A stretch of DNA of 64,000 nt from positions 1 through 64,000 of the forward strand of contig JAFWBM010000044.1 in the NCBI GenBank assembly GCA_017507105.1, in the 5' to 3' direction. This DNA is from Bacteroidaceae bacterium. Lineage in GTDB: Bacteria > Bacteroidota > Bacteroidia > Bacteroidales > Bacteroidaceae. Numbering within the stretch: the stretch's first letter is position 1; every line of letters starts with the position of its first letter. The notes beneath the pieces are model-generated. The model was not told the DNA's origin and made no database searches. It was given only the letters and a program-made list of their open reading frames with translations. Shown here piece after piece: positions 27,542-35,452 of the stretch. The translations under genes were made by a program, and so were the position numbers.

Positions 27542-28951
27542 TTATTTTATATCGTTTACCTGCTCAATTGCGTCTGTAGCCTCTGCAATTCCGAGTTCCT
27601 GAGCCTTTGTCAGATACTCGAGAGCCTTATCATAGTCTTTCATGAATGCGGCATATATACCTCGAGCGTAGATAGCCTCGGGAGAATCTCCTGCTTTTTT
27701 CAAATGAGGCTCGGCACTTGTATAATCTTTGTTCTGCATCTCAGATATTGCAGCGTTAAGGTTTGCGACATGGTCATTGGGATACATGCGCACTGCAGTT
27801 TCAAATACATCGTTGATTTCTCTGCTGCCCGGTTCATAAACCTGACCAAGGATATAGAACTCTTCAAGACTCAGCTTCTGAGGAGTCTCGGCGAACACCT
27901 TTTTAATCTCCTCAACATCCTTGTAGCTGCGTATCACATATTCAACCTTATAATCGGAGTGACGGAGCGAGGGATAACAGTTAGACAACAGATAATCGTA
28001 ATCCTCGACATAAGTAGACTTTATCATCCACTCCTTGTTATCGGGCTCTCGGTTGCCATCTATGAGAGCAATAATACTCTCTTTATTTGCAAGCTGAGAT
28101 GCCTCGACAAACTCTCTTAAACCAGCCCAATCCTCGGGCTCGTATGATGTCTGGATAAACGAATCCTCGAAGTGATAGAGATTCTGCACATATTTCTTGA
28201 GAGACTCGGTGCGGTTCTTTGCCAGAAGTTCGTTGCTTGCATAAGAGCCTTCGGGTGATGCAAATCCCTTTATAGAGATTGATGTGATTGTCATATCCTT
28301 GTCATTCTTCACAGAGTCTATTGTACCTTGAATCTTAGCCAATTCAACCTGATTCCTGCGGTAAGTAGGACGAATATCGGTTTTATTTACCACGAAGTCG
28401 ATATATGCGCTGCCGCTGAGCGAACGTGTCTTTGAGATTTCATGTTCGGGACGCACGTATACATACAGGGGAGTGAATATTCTCTCTTTGAAGGCGCCAA
28501 GACTCGCAAACTGCTTATCAACCACCTTGTTGCAGCAACCGTATTCACATCTGCGTATTACAAGATTTGCACCATTCATCCACTTCTTGTAAGGAAGTAC
28601 TGTGTGATAGGCAAGACTGTCGGGCATTTCAGAAGTGCGGTAACTCACACCATCTGTTCCTCCTAAGATGCTTGAACCGTTACGTACATAATTAATATAT
28701 CGACGACGGCCATAGAAACCTACAGATGACAAGTCAACGCTATCCGTACCGTTTACCAGCATAGGTGTTATGAGCACCGCCCTGTTTGAAGATACATCGA
28801 GTGCCGAAAAATCAACATCCATGTTAACGGCGATATATTCACCATTGCGTTTCATTTGAAGGTTCTCAACCGACACGCCCTCCACACTCTGGGCAACGAC
28901 AGCCGAGAGGATGAACAAGTTAGATATAAGAACTGATATTATTCGTTTCAT
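27542..28951 (-). CDS. DUF3868/OmpA-like protein with C-terminal TPR
   Basis: A 469-residue exported protein with a signal peptide ending near AVVAQ. Residues about 20-150 fit the DUF3868 domain found with fimbrial operons (VENLQMKRNGEYIAVNMDVD; RRRYINYVRNG; CEYGCC). The middle region has an OmpA-type pattern (SAYIDFVVNKTDIRP, then ITSISIKGFASPEGSYASNELLAKNRTESLKKYV), which in relatives binds peptidoglycan. The last ~110 residues contain TPR-like helices (ISEMQNKDYTSAEPHLKKAG, then YDKALEYLTKAQELG). It lies 12 bases after the DUF3575 gene. The conserved pairing suggests a cell-envelope base or assembly factor for the fimbria; this role is inferred. Confidence 0.82.
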   Translation of the reverse strand: MKRIISVLISNLFILSAVVAQSVEGVSVENLQMKRNGEYIAVNMDVDFSALDVSSNRAVLITPMLVNGTDSVDLSSVGFYGRRRYINYVRNGSSILGGTDGVSYRTSEMPDSLAYHTVLPYKKWMNGANLVIRRCEYGCCNKVVDKQFASLGAFKERIFTPLYVYVRPEHEISKTRSLSGSAYIDFVVNKTDIRPTYRRNQVELAKIQGTIDSVKNDKDMTITSISIKGFASPEGSYASNELLAKNRTESLKKYVQNLYHFEDSFIQTSYEPEDWAGLREFVEASQLANKESIIALIDGNREPDNKEWMIKSTYVEDYDYLLSNCYPSLRHSDYKVEYVIRSYKDVEEIKKVFAETPQKLSLEEFYILGQVYEPGSREINDVFETAVRMYPNDHVANLNAAISEMQNKDYTSAEPHLKKAGDSPEAIYARGIYAAFMKDYDKALEYLTKAQELGIAEATDAIEQVNDIK

Positions 28952-28963
28952 GGTTGTTATTTT

Positions 28964-29560
28964 TTAAAAGATATATACTAAGTTAATTGCAGCCTTTGTG
29001 GGCCCTACATAATGATGGTCGCTATCCTCTTCCACCTTTCTGCCACAGCCTGCACACTCGAATTTGTCGAATCGGGTGTAGCTGTATCCAAAACCTATTT
29101 CGGCCTCGAGATTCCAATGGCGACCAAGAATCCAAGAATATCCATAGGCAAGACCTGCTCCTGCAAACCAGCCCTGAAAACGGTGCTCACCAATCTTTGA
29201 AAAATCTGTACCCAAGAACGAGATACTGTTCTTCAAACCTGCGACATTGTACTGTCCACCATGGAAATGCAAGCCGATGAAGTGTCCCGAAAAACGTTCG
29301 CAGAACCAATACCTCAACTCGGGCTGTACAAACCAATGTTTCCACTTGCGCTCATGTGACATATCCCAATTGTTGAAATTACCCGAAATATCAAGCGTCA
29401 GCTTGGGTGTCATGCCAAATTCCACGCCTGCATTGATGTTGGCTGTTGCATCGTATACGAGATTGGTTTTTACACCCACATCCTGTGCCTGCAAGTTCTG
29501 TGAAAAGAACATTGCCACCGCCAACAAAAGCAAACTAACTAATTTTTTACTCTCACTCAT
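28964..29560 (-). CDS. DUF3575 outer-membrane beta-barrel protein
   Basis: A 198-residue protein with a signal peptide (cleaved near LQAQD). VGVKTNLVYDATANINAGVEFG and the aromatic WFVQPELRYWFCERFSGHFIGLH stretch are typical of DUF3575, followed by GAGLAYGYSWILGRHWNLEAE and a C-terminal Phe-ending strand (INLVYIF), consistent with a small 8-stranded barrel. It is the first gene of the fimbrial operon proper, directly downstream of promoter region A. DUF3575 genes are commonly paired with DUF3868 genes next to fimbrillins. The molecular role is not established. Confidence 0.85.
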   Translation of the reverse strand: MSESKKLVSLLLLAVAMFFSQNLQAQDVGVKTNLVYDATANINAGVEFGMTPKLTLDISGNFNNWDMSHERKWKHWFVQPELRYWFCERFSGHFIGLHFHGGQYNVAGLKNSISFLGTDFSKIGEHRFQGWFAGAGLAYGYSWILGRHWNLEAEIGFGYSYTRFDKFECAGCGRKVEEDSDHHYVGPTKAAINLVYIF

Positions 29561-29683
29561 ATTATTTAATTTTTATAGATTTCTTTTTAAATACTCAGGT
29601 TCCCCACTCTTTTTTTATTAAATGTATTATTCTTTATTACGTCATTTTTCCGTTAATAACACCTTTTCCGTTTTTGTATCTGC

Positions 29684-29693
29684 TGCAAAGAAA
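29684..29693 (-). promoter_or_regulatory. Promoter core element A of the fimbrial operon
   Basis: On the minus strand this reads TTTCTTTGCA. It is a weak match to the -7 box (TAnnTTTG with TT for TA) and has no -33 TTTG at the right distance. The same 10 bases occur at 30286-30295 at the same distance from a second repeat array. The predicted leader to the 29560 start codon is about 115 bases. The 310 bases between 29561 and 29870 hold this element and array A and nothing else I recognise. Confidence 0.55.
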
Positions 29694-29714
29694 AATAGAA
29701 TCCAAACAATTCAT

Positions 29715-29802
29715 TTTCCTTTTTGCTGAATTGGATTTCCTGTACAATGATTTCGGTTTTCTGTTAGCTGATTGCCCTTTCCCTTAAAGTGACACTCTTT
29801 CC
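29715..29802 (-). repeat. Array A: four 21-bp phased sites upstream of the fimbrial operon
   Basis: On the plus strand units start at 29715, 29736, 29757 and 29778 (TTTCC, or TTTTC in the third), each with TGA 12 bases later at 29727, 29748, 29769 and 29790, exactly 21 bp apart. A fifth TTTCC at 29798 lacks the TGA. In the direction of transcription the unit is TCA-N7-GGAAA. Bases between the anchors are not conserved, so these are phased protein sites rather than a duplicated sequence. The unit nearest the gene ends 21 bases before core element A, where a -33 box would lie. Confidence 0.7.
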
Positions 29803-29870
29803 CATACGTACAAATCAACCGAGAAGAAACTATACACAAACCCAGCCACAAGCCCATACAGAGCAATTTT

Positions 29871-30266
29871 TCAATTTACAGACAAGCTTTTCTCAAACTC
29901 AGAAACTGCAAAAAGTTGTTGCAGCAAAAATTTTCCCGGATCGTCGTCAATATCGGTATTGCATGTAAAAGCCTCCCAGCAGCATGACATCAATTCACTG
30001 TAAACAGCATATAATTTGCGACACAATCCAAGTATAAAATCTGTTTCGCAGTCTTCTTTGCCGAGATACTCCTTCAGCTCATCGGCAAGGAATTGAAAAT
30101 GGAGAAACTCCTTACGCTCAAGATGCAGCCTATAAGGTGAAAAAGCAAACAGATTGGAACATGTCACCTCACAGAATCCTGAGAAGAGAGAGGCACTCCT
30201 TAAGTCCGTAACCATATTAATATCGGGCAGCAAACCACTCGTAATTGTTCTAAACTTATTGTTCAT
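29871..30266 (-). CDS. Small unrecognised protein between the two repeat arrays
   Basis: I do not recognise this 131-residue protein. It begins MNNKFRTITSG and has no signal peptide. It appears mainly helical, with several Cys residues (GFCEVTCSN, a later Cys in ILGLCRKLYAV and SCCWEAFTCN) and an acidic DIDDDP turn before the C-terminus. The frame stays open upstream to 30404, but that extension is encoded by the 21-bp array, reads as an internally repetitive peptide and would lie upstream of core element B, so the ATG at 30266 (preceded by AAGG) is preferred. Position suggests a gene co-regulated with the fimbriae, perhaps a regulator or an assembly factor; that is only inference. Confidence 0.65.
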   Translation of the reverse strand: MNNKFRTITSGLLPDINMVTDLRSASLFSGFCEVTCSNLFAFSPYRLHLERKEFLHFQFLADELKEYLGKEDCETDFILGLCRKLYAVYSELMSCCWEAFTCNTDIDDDPGKFLLQQLFAVSEFEKSLSVN

Positions 30267-30285
30267 AACCTTGCATATTATTTTA

Positions 30286-30295
30286 TGCAAAGAAA
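30286..30295 (-). promoter_or_regulatory. Promoter core element B of the small gene
   Basis: The minus strand reads TTTCTTTGCA, identical to 29684-29693. It lies 20 bases upstream of the ATG at 30266 and 21 bases from the nearest unit of array B. Confidence 0.5.
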
Positions 30296-30316
30296 GGGAG
30301 TAAGAAGAGAAACGCG

Positions 30317-30400
30317 TTTCCCATATATTGAATTCATTTTCCCAATGGTTGAATATTGCTTTCCAAAAATTGATATCATTTTCCAATGAATTGAAAAACC
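30317..30400 (-). repeat. Array B: four 21-bp phased sites upstream of the small gene
   Basis: TTTCC starts at 30317, 30338, 30360 and 30380, and TTGA is at 30328, 30349, 30370 and 30391, exactly 21 bp apart each time. The motif and number of sites equal those of array A, and both arrays are followed by the same core element at the same distance. A period of 21 bp (two helical turns) puts all sites on one face of the DNA, as with AraC-type or LytTR-type activators. Confidence 0.7.
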
Positions 30401-30466
30401 GCACTACGTCACAATAAAAGGCGTTTTACACAAGAACATCAGGAAATAGCAGAGATAGAAGGAAAG

Positions 30467-30519
30467 ATTATGTAGCGAGCCCCAAAGTATTTTCAAAACT
30501 TTGGGGCTCGCTACATAAT
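30467..30519 (-). terminator. Hairpin terminator after the AraC-type regulator gene
   Basis: A 22-bp perfect inverted repeat (30467-30488 with 30498-30519, 9-base loop) lies just after the stop of the regulator gene. It isolates the array B promoter from readthrough. Confidence 0.8.
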
Positions 30520-30547
30520 TATATCTACAGGATGTGTTCCTGTTATT

Positions 30548-31669
30548 CTACTGTTGGGCCGGAGTTATTTCACGATGCTGCGATGGGGTCGGCAATCCCT
30601 GTTGCACAAACGCCTTGTTCATGGAAGTAGCCGACGAGAAACCACTCCTTATTGCAACATCCAACATTTTTGCCATAGGTTCCTCCTTAATTATATTTAT
30701 AGCATATTTCACACGATAGGCATTCACCATATTATAGAACGACTTATATCCGCTGCGCGCAATTGTTTCGCTAAGATAGTTTCTGTTGGTAGACATCTCT
30801 TTCAACAGCACCTCCAACGAGAGGTGCGGGGTCAGATATATCTTCTTCTCTTCGAAGAGAGCAAAAAGGCTCTCGCGCAACTGCTCGTATCGAGAATCGG
30901 AGAGACGTCTCTTTTGTTTAAAGTCGACAAGTTCGACTGTATCTACAAGCACCTGCTCCTCTTCAACGAACTGTATCTCACGCCAAGGGTCAAGTGTGAA
31001 CATTACGAATATGACAGTGAAAACAATAGAGAACAGATCGGTGAAGAACTTAATCCATGGGTCGTGACAAAGATAATTTATGGCAATTATCACACAGATT
31101 AACGTAGGCACCCACTGCACATACGAAGCAAAGTTTACAGGGAAATCCTCTTCATCTGCATACTCCATTTTCTCTACCGCGCGCGACACCTCGCCTATTT
31201 TAAGTGCCATGCGGATATTCTGATAGAAGAAAGACAAAAATACCACGAAAGAAGACCATATAATAATCTGACGGCCTGTATAATCAAAAGAGACTGCTCC
31301 TGTTATTCGCATAAGAAATACAATAAACAGTATTATAGCAGGGATAAAGAATGCTATTTCCAAACGCGGATATTTCTTCTTGGGGAAGAAAAACTTGCGG
31401 CATATAAGCAACATTATCGGAGGAGCCAGCAACAATGAAAAGGCGTTCACATACCTAAGGACCTTGCCATCTGATATATCAAAAAGATACGGGACTTCAA
31501 GAATCTGTAAAAGGAAGAGCAGTCCTACATAGAATTGTCCCGGGAAAAGTCTATCAAAATGTTCACGATAGGCTTTGGGGCGGTAAAACCATTTGATTAT
31601 CCAACTGAACAAACTTACAGTTATCAGCACTACGTTTGTCGCAAAAAATAATTTCGTCTGTATATCCAT
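30548..31669 (-). CDS. Seven-helix membrane protein with C-terminal AraC-type DNA-binding domain
   Basis: A 373-residue protein. About seven hydrophobic segments fill residues 5 to 215 (FFATNVVLITVSLFSWII; YVGLLFLLQILEVPYLF; AFSLLLAPPIMLLI; FFIPAIILFIVFLM; IIIWSSFVVFLSFF; VPTLICVIIAINYL; LFSIVFTVIFVMF). After an acidic linker the last ~95 residues are an AraC-type double helix-turn-helix: SLEVLLKEMSTNRNYLSETI, then YRVKYAINIIKE, AIRSGFSSATSMNKAF and TPSQHRE. It is thus a membrane-embedded regulator that could pass an envelope signal straight to DNA. It is next to the fimbrial locus and in the same orientation, so it is the likely reader of the 21-bp arrays. The ATG at 31669 is preferred over a GTG at 31696. 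Confidence 0.8.
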   Translation of the reverse strand: MDIQTKLFFATNVVLITVSLFSWIIKWFYRPKAYREHFDRLFPGQFYVGLLFLLQILEVPYLFDISDGKVLRYVNAFSLLLAPPIMLLICRKFFFPKKKYPRLEIAFFIPAIILFIVFLMRITGAVSFDYTGRQIIIWSSFVVFLSFFYQNIRMALKIGEVSRAVEKMEYADEEDFPVNFASYVQWVPTLICVIIAINYLCHDPWIKFFTDLFSIVFTVIFVMFTLDPWREIQFVEEEQVLVDTVELVDFKQKRRLSDSRYEQLRESLFALFEEKKIYLTPHLSLEVLLKEMSTNRNYLSETIARSGYKSFYNMVNAYRVKYAINIIKEEPMAKMLDVAIRSGFSSATSMNKAFVQQGLPTPSQHREITPAQQ

Positions 31670-31722
31670 TATAATAAAGGTCGGGCATCGTTGCACGCGG
31701 TGTCCTTTATTTTTAAACCTCG

Positions 31723-31755
31723 CAAAGGTAGCCCTTAAAATTTAAATTAACCAAA
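31723..31755 (-). promoter_or_regulatory. Candidate promoter of the membrane AraC-type regulator
   Basis: Minus-strand TTTG (31752-31755), a 21-base spacer and a perfect TACCTTTG (31723-31730) lie about 50 bases upstream of the ATG at 31669. Confidence 0.5.
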
Positions 31756-31780
31756 TATTTCGTATTATTTTGCAGGAGAA

Positions 31781-33010
31781 TTACCGTTTCAGATAATAAA
31801 GCACACTGCTGTTTCCCTTGCGGAAGAGCCTGCTTGCTGTTTCGCGCACCTGCTGTGCTGTAACGGCACGGTAACGCGCAACCTCGTCGAACAAATCCTC
31901 GGCACTGCTACGCCACTCGGCCAAAGCCAAATTTCCGGCAAGATTCTCACCACTCAGATTGCGAAACAGATGTTCCGATTCGAAACGGTTACGTACCTTC
32001 TCCAACTCTCGTTTAGGAACAAGTTGGGTCTGCAACAACTCCAATTCTTTCCACACTGCATCTTCGGCCTGCTGTACAGTAAAACTATCAGCAACCCTCG
32101 CATATATTGAAAAGAGTCCAGGATGATGGCTACCCGAAACAAATGCATCAATCTTTGTAAAAAACTTTTTCTTCTTTACAAGACGTTGAGTAAGCCTACC
32201 CGAATATCCATTCGAAAGAATATCAGATATAACATCACATGGGAAATAATCACTGTCACCTCTACCACCCATATGGAAAACCATATATAGAGCATTCTGT
32301 GGCACATCGCGATAGACTGTCTTTCGACGCTGGCGCACCTGTCGGGGCTCCTCGGGCAAGACTGCCTCGCAACAACCGGGGGGAATCTCCCCAAACCACT
32401 TTTCACTCCACTCCACTACCTGCTCAAAAGAGATATTACCGACAACCGACAAAATAGCATTATTAGGAGAATAGAATCTGTTATAAAAACATTGTAACAC
32501 CTCGACAGGGACCTTAGCAATGTGTGACATTCTTCGCCCTATTGTCGACCACCTATATGGATGTTTTTTAAATGCCATTGGTCTTAGCAACAAACTTACA
32601 TCACCATAAGGACGATTAAGATGCTCTTGCTTGAACTCCTCAATGACAACCTGACGTTGCACAGACACGCTCTCTGATGTTAACTGTATATTTTGCATAC
32701 GATCACTCTCCATCCAAAATGCCAGCTCTGCATTTCTACGTGGCAACGATATATAATAGTTAGTGATATCATTATTAGTGTAGGCGTTATTCTCGCCCCC
32801 GGCACGTTCGAGAGGTTCGTCAAAAGAGGGTATATTGGGAGTACCTTCGAACATCAGATGTTCGAAAAGATGTGCAATACCTGTATATTCATACTGTTCA
32901 TTGCGTGCCCCGACACCATAAAGCAGGTTCACATACACCATCTGCGATTCTTCATCTTGTACATGAACAATGCGCAGTCCGTTTGCAAGAGTATGCTTAT
33001 TTATTCTCAT
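31781..33010 (-). CDS. M16 family zinc peptidase
   Basis: A 409-residue insulinase-type metallopeptidase. The inverted zinc motif HLFEH is near residue 46 (IAHLFEHLMFEGT), and the downstream Glu ligand lies in the SVQRQVVIEEFKQE helix region. The N- and C-terminal M16 domains are both present (RFYSPNNAILSVVGNI links them). No signal peptide is seen, so it is likely cytoplasmic or released by another route. Its start overlaps the end of the cyclophilin gene by 14 bases. Single-chain length of about 410 is typical of the bacterial YmxG/PqqL-short group. Substrate unknown. Confidence 0.9.
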   Translation of the reverse strand: MRINKHTLANGLRIVHVQDEESQMVYVNLLYGVGARNEQYEYTGIAHLFEHLMFEGTPNIPSFDEPLERAGGENNAYTNNDITNYYISLPRRNAELAFWMESDRMQNIQLTSESVSVQRQVVIEEFKQEHLNRPYGDVSLLLRPMAFKKHPYRWSTIGRRMSHIAKVPVEVLQCFYNRFYSPNNAILSVVGNISFEQVVEWSEKWFGEIPPGCCEAVLPEEPRQVRQRRKTVYRDVPQNALYMVFHMGGRGDSDYFPCDVISDILSNGYSGRLTQRLVKKKKFFTKIDAFVSGSHHPGLFSIYARVADSFTVQQAEDAVWKELELLQTQLVPKRELEKVRNRFESEHLFRNLSGENLAGNLALAEWRSSAEDLFDEVARYRAVTAQQVRETASRLFRKGNSSVLYYLKR

Positions 33011-33878
33011 CGGGCAATAAGACTATTCTCTTTATTACAATATCCTTTAAAGGACGCTCATGTACATCATACGCCTCTTTAGATATTTCTTCTACAATAT
33101 CCATACCTTCGAGAACCTCACCGAACACGGTATAATATCCATCCAGATGGAATGCACCTCCCACCTCTTTATAATGTTTGCGTTGCTCGGCTGTAAATTT
33201 AAATGACTTATCTGCCATAGCCGAGTCAGTCTTCTCGCTAAAGAATTTAAACAGTTGCTGAAACTCTTTCTTTTTTGCCGAGCTTTTTTGCGCCTCGGCA
33301 TGCAGGCTTGCAATCTTCTCTTTATAAGGTTCCTGCAACTTCTCGTACATTTTACGGCGCAGAGTCTTATTGTATTGTGCCTCGTGACCATTCAAATGTG
33401 AGTCCTTTACCTTGTTACCTGTTATGATATAGAAATGGCTTCCCGACGACTCTACTGTTGGATTTAAGCTTGCAGCCGAGAGCGCTCCGTATTTATGCCA
33501 GAAACGTGTAGGGTCTATCTCGGCCGGTATCTTGTAGCTGACCTCAGTCTCGCCCAAACGCTGCCCGGGTTTTGCTCCACGCGATTTTGGGTCACCAGCC
33601 TGAATCATGAAGTTCTTTTTCACTCTGAAAAAAAGCTGACCGTCATAAAACCTATTCATCACAAGATTCACAAAGTTTTTTCTATGTAACGGAGTCTCTT
33701 TATAAAGCAACAATTTTATATTACCCCTATTTGTCTCTATAAGAACGTATTGATCACTATCGGGACTCTGTTCATTCAGTTGCTGTATACCGAATTCTCC
33801 CTTTGCAACCTCATCTTTACAAGAAAAGAGTGTCGCAACCATAGCAAACGCCATAAATATTCTTAGAAAGTTTTTCAT
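32997..33878 (-). CDS. Cyclophilin-type peptidyl-prolyl isomerase, lipoprotein
   Basis: A 293-residue lipoprotein (signal FMAFAMVATLFSC, Cys near residue 20) that would act in the periplasm. The cyclophilin core shows NRGNIKLLLYKETPLHRKNFVNLV, FYDGQLFFRVKKNFMIQAGDP and SSGSHFYIITG, with FHLDGYYTVFGEVLEGMDIV near the end. A lysine-rich helical insert of about 85 residues (around residues 170-250) splits the domain, as is common in Bacteroidales homologues. The catalytic Arg position corresponds to the FFRV segment. Its gene overlaps the M16 peptidase gene, so both are expressed together, perhaps for envelope protein folding and turnover. Confidence 0.88.
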   Translation of the reverse strand: MKNFLRIFMAFAMVATLFSCKDEVAKGEFGIQQLNEQSPDSDQYVLIETNRGNIKLLLYKETPLHRKNFVNLVMNRFYDGQLFFRVKKNFMIQAGDPKSRGAKPGQRLGETEVSYKIPAEIDPTRFWHKYGALSAASLNPTVESSGSHFYIITGNKVKDSHLNGHEAQYNKTLRRKMYEKLQEPYKEKIASLHAEAQKSSAKKKEFQQLFKFFSEKTDSAMADKSFKFTAEQRKHYKEVGGAFHLDGYYTVFGEVLEGMDIVEEISKEAYDVHERPLKDIVIKRIVLLPDENK

Positions 33879-33904
33879 ATTTTCAATATTTTTTATTCCT
33901 GTGG

Positions 33905-33912
33905 CGAAGATA
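33905..33912 (-). promoter_or_regulatory. Candidate -7 box of the cyclophilin-M16 operon
   Basis: The minus strand reads TATCTTCG, fitting TAnnTTnG, about 27 bases upstream of the start codon. No clear -33 box was found. Confidence 0.35.
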
Positions 33913-34016
33913 GGAATTTTTCGGAAAACTATTCAGAAGTTATTTAAATTTATATTCTAAATCGAGTTGCGTGCTAATCTATACTCGAAAGCCTATTAAA
34001 AAAAAACGCCTTTCGC

Positions 34017-34047
34017 TTTGCTTTTCAAACGGCTTGTGTTACATTTG
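34017..34047 (+). promoter_or_regulatory. Promoter of the MFS-GH130 operon
   Basis: A perfect TTTG (34017-34020), a 19-base spacer and a perfect TACATTTG (34040-34047) make this the best Bacteroidetes-type promoter in the window. It lies about 42 bases upstream of the start codon. Confidence 0.65.
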
Positions 34048-34088
34048 CATGATGTGAAATAAATATAATTTAAACATAAAATATAAAA

Positions 34089-35420
34089 ATGTCACAGACT
34101 AACAACAAATCGACACAAAACCCTATCAAATGGGTACCCACAGCCTACTTTGCAATGGGACTTCCCTTCGTAGTGCTGAACATGGTAACAGTTCTGATGT
34201 TCGAGGGGTTGGGAGTAGACAAAACTCTCATCACCTTTTGGACGTCACTGATATTGTTACCATATACATTGAAACCTCTGTGGAGTCCGTTCCTAGAGTT
34301 ATTCAAGACCAAGAAGTTCTGGGTTGTTACAACACAGTTCATTACCGGTATAACATTTACCGCAGTTGCTCTTATATTGGGACTGCCAAGTTTCTTCAGT
34401 ATCGCAATAGGCTTGTTGGCTATTGTCGGGTTCAGTGGTGCAACACACGATATTGCATGCGACGGTGTTTACATGAGCGAGCTTGACGAGAAACAGCAGG
34501 CACAATACATTGGTTGGCAAGGCGCCTTCTACAACATTGCAAAGATTGTAGCTACCGGTGGTCTTGTTTACCTGGCAGGTATGCTTATCAAGTATTTTGC
34601 CGAAAGCGGCCTCGATAGTCATGAGTCGAACGTAAAGGCATGGATGATAATCATAGGTACACTTGGAGCCATAATGGTACTGTTGGCGACATACCATCTG
34701 TTCGTATTACCTTCAGGTGGAAAGAACAATAACGCTAAACGTAGCACAAGCGAAGTTGGTCGCGAATTGGTAGATGTACTTCTCGACTTCTTCCGCAAAA
34801 AAAACATCGTATATTACATAGCTTTTATCATACTATATCGTTTTGCCGAGGGATTTGTAATGAAAATTGTTCCTTTATTCCTTAAGGCATCACGCGCCGA
34901 CGGAGGATTGGGACTCGATGTCGAAACCATTGGCCTCTATTATGGAACATACGGAGCTATTGCATTCGTTTTAGGTTCTATCCTTGCCGGTTACTACATC
35001 AAATGGATTGGACTACGCAAAGCCCTGTTCCACCTATGTTGTGTATTCAATATCCCATTCCTTGTATATACACTATTCTCAATATACCAGCCCACAGAAG
35101 GATGGCTCATATGTAGCGGTATTGTATTCGAATACTTTGGATATGGATTCGGTTTTGTAGGTCTCACACTATTTATGATGCAGCAGGTTGCCCCCGGAAA
35201 AAGCCAAATGGCACACTATGCTTTTGCATCGGGTATCATGAACCTTGGTGTGATGCTTCCCGGAATGTTAAGCGGATGGCTATGCGAGAGTTTCGAGGTG
35301 TGGTTCAACAAACCCGGAGGCTTCGAGCCTTTCTTCATTTTTGTACTCTTCGCAACAATTCCGGCATTCCTTATAACATGGTTTGTCCCTTTCAGAGAGA
35401 CTAAAGAAATTAGCAAATAA
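34089..35420 (+). CDS. MFS transporter, probable oligosaccharide/mannoside importer
   Basis: A 443-residue inner-membrane protein with about 12 hydrophobic segments, the first beginning at WVPTAYFAMGLPFVVLNMVTVLMF. The pattern resembles AmpG/SLC-type major facilitator members (FSGATHDIACDGVYMSEL near residue 120, a conserved acidic motif in transmembrane helix 4 to 5 of this group). It is 32 bases upstream of the GH130 phosphorylase gene and shares its promoter, so its cargo is likely the disaccharide or oligosaccharide that enzyme cleaves, for example mannosyl-glucose or mannobiose. Substrate is inferred from context. Confidence 0.82.
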   Translation: MSQTNNKSTQNPIKWVPTAYFAMGLPFVVLNMVTVLMFEGLGVDKTLITFWTSLILLPYTLKPLWSPFLELFKTKKFWVVTTQFITGITFTAVALILGLPSFFSIAIGLLAIVGFSGATHDIACDGVYMSELDEKQQAQYIGWQGAFYNIAKIVATGGLVYLAGMLIKYFAESGLDSHESNVKAWMIIIGTLGAIMVLLATYHLFVLPSGGKNNNAKRSTSEVGRELVDVLLDFFRKKNIVYYIAFIILYRFAEGFVMKIVPLFLKASRADGGLGLDVETIGLYYGTYGAIAFVLGSILAGYYIKWIGLRKALFHLCCVFNIPFLVYTLFSIYQPTEGWLICSGIVFEYFGYGFGFVGLTLFMMQQVAPGKSQMAHYAFASGIMNLGVMLPGMLSGWLCESFEVWFNKPGGFEPFFIFVLFATIPAFLITWFVPFRETKEISK

Positions 35421-35452
35421 ACATCTATCAATAACATTAAATAATTTTAATT

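Noticed and set aside
29715..30400. 21-bp repeats as a CRISPR array
   Set aside because: Only short anchor bases are conserved, the period is 21 bp, and no cas genes are nearby. These are phased binding sites, not repeat-spacer units.
30267..30404. Upstream 46-codon extension of the small gene, encoding an internally repetitive peptide
   Set aside because: It is the 21-bp array read in an open frame, and it lies upstream of the predicted promoter core B. The ATG at 30266 is preferred.
29561..30547. Invertible (phase-variable) promoter in front of the fimbrial operon
   Set aside because: No pair of inverted repeats flanking either promoter and no invertase gene could be seen. The 22-bp inverted repeat at 30467-30519 is a hairpin, not a pair of crossover sites.
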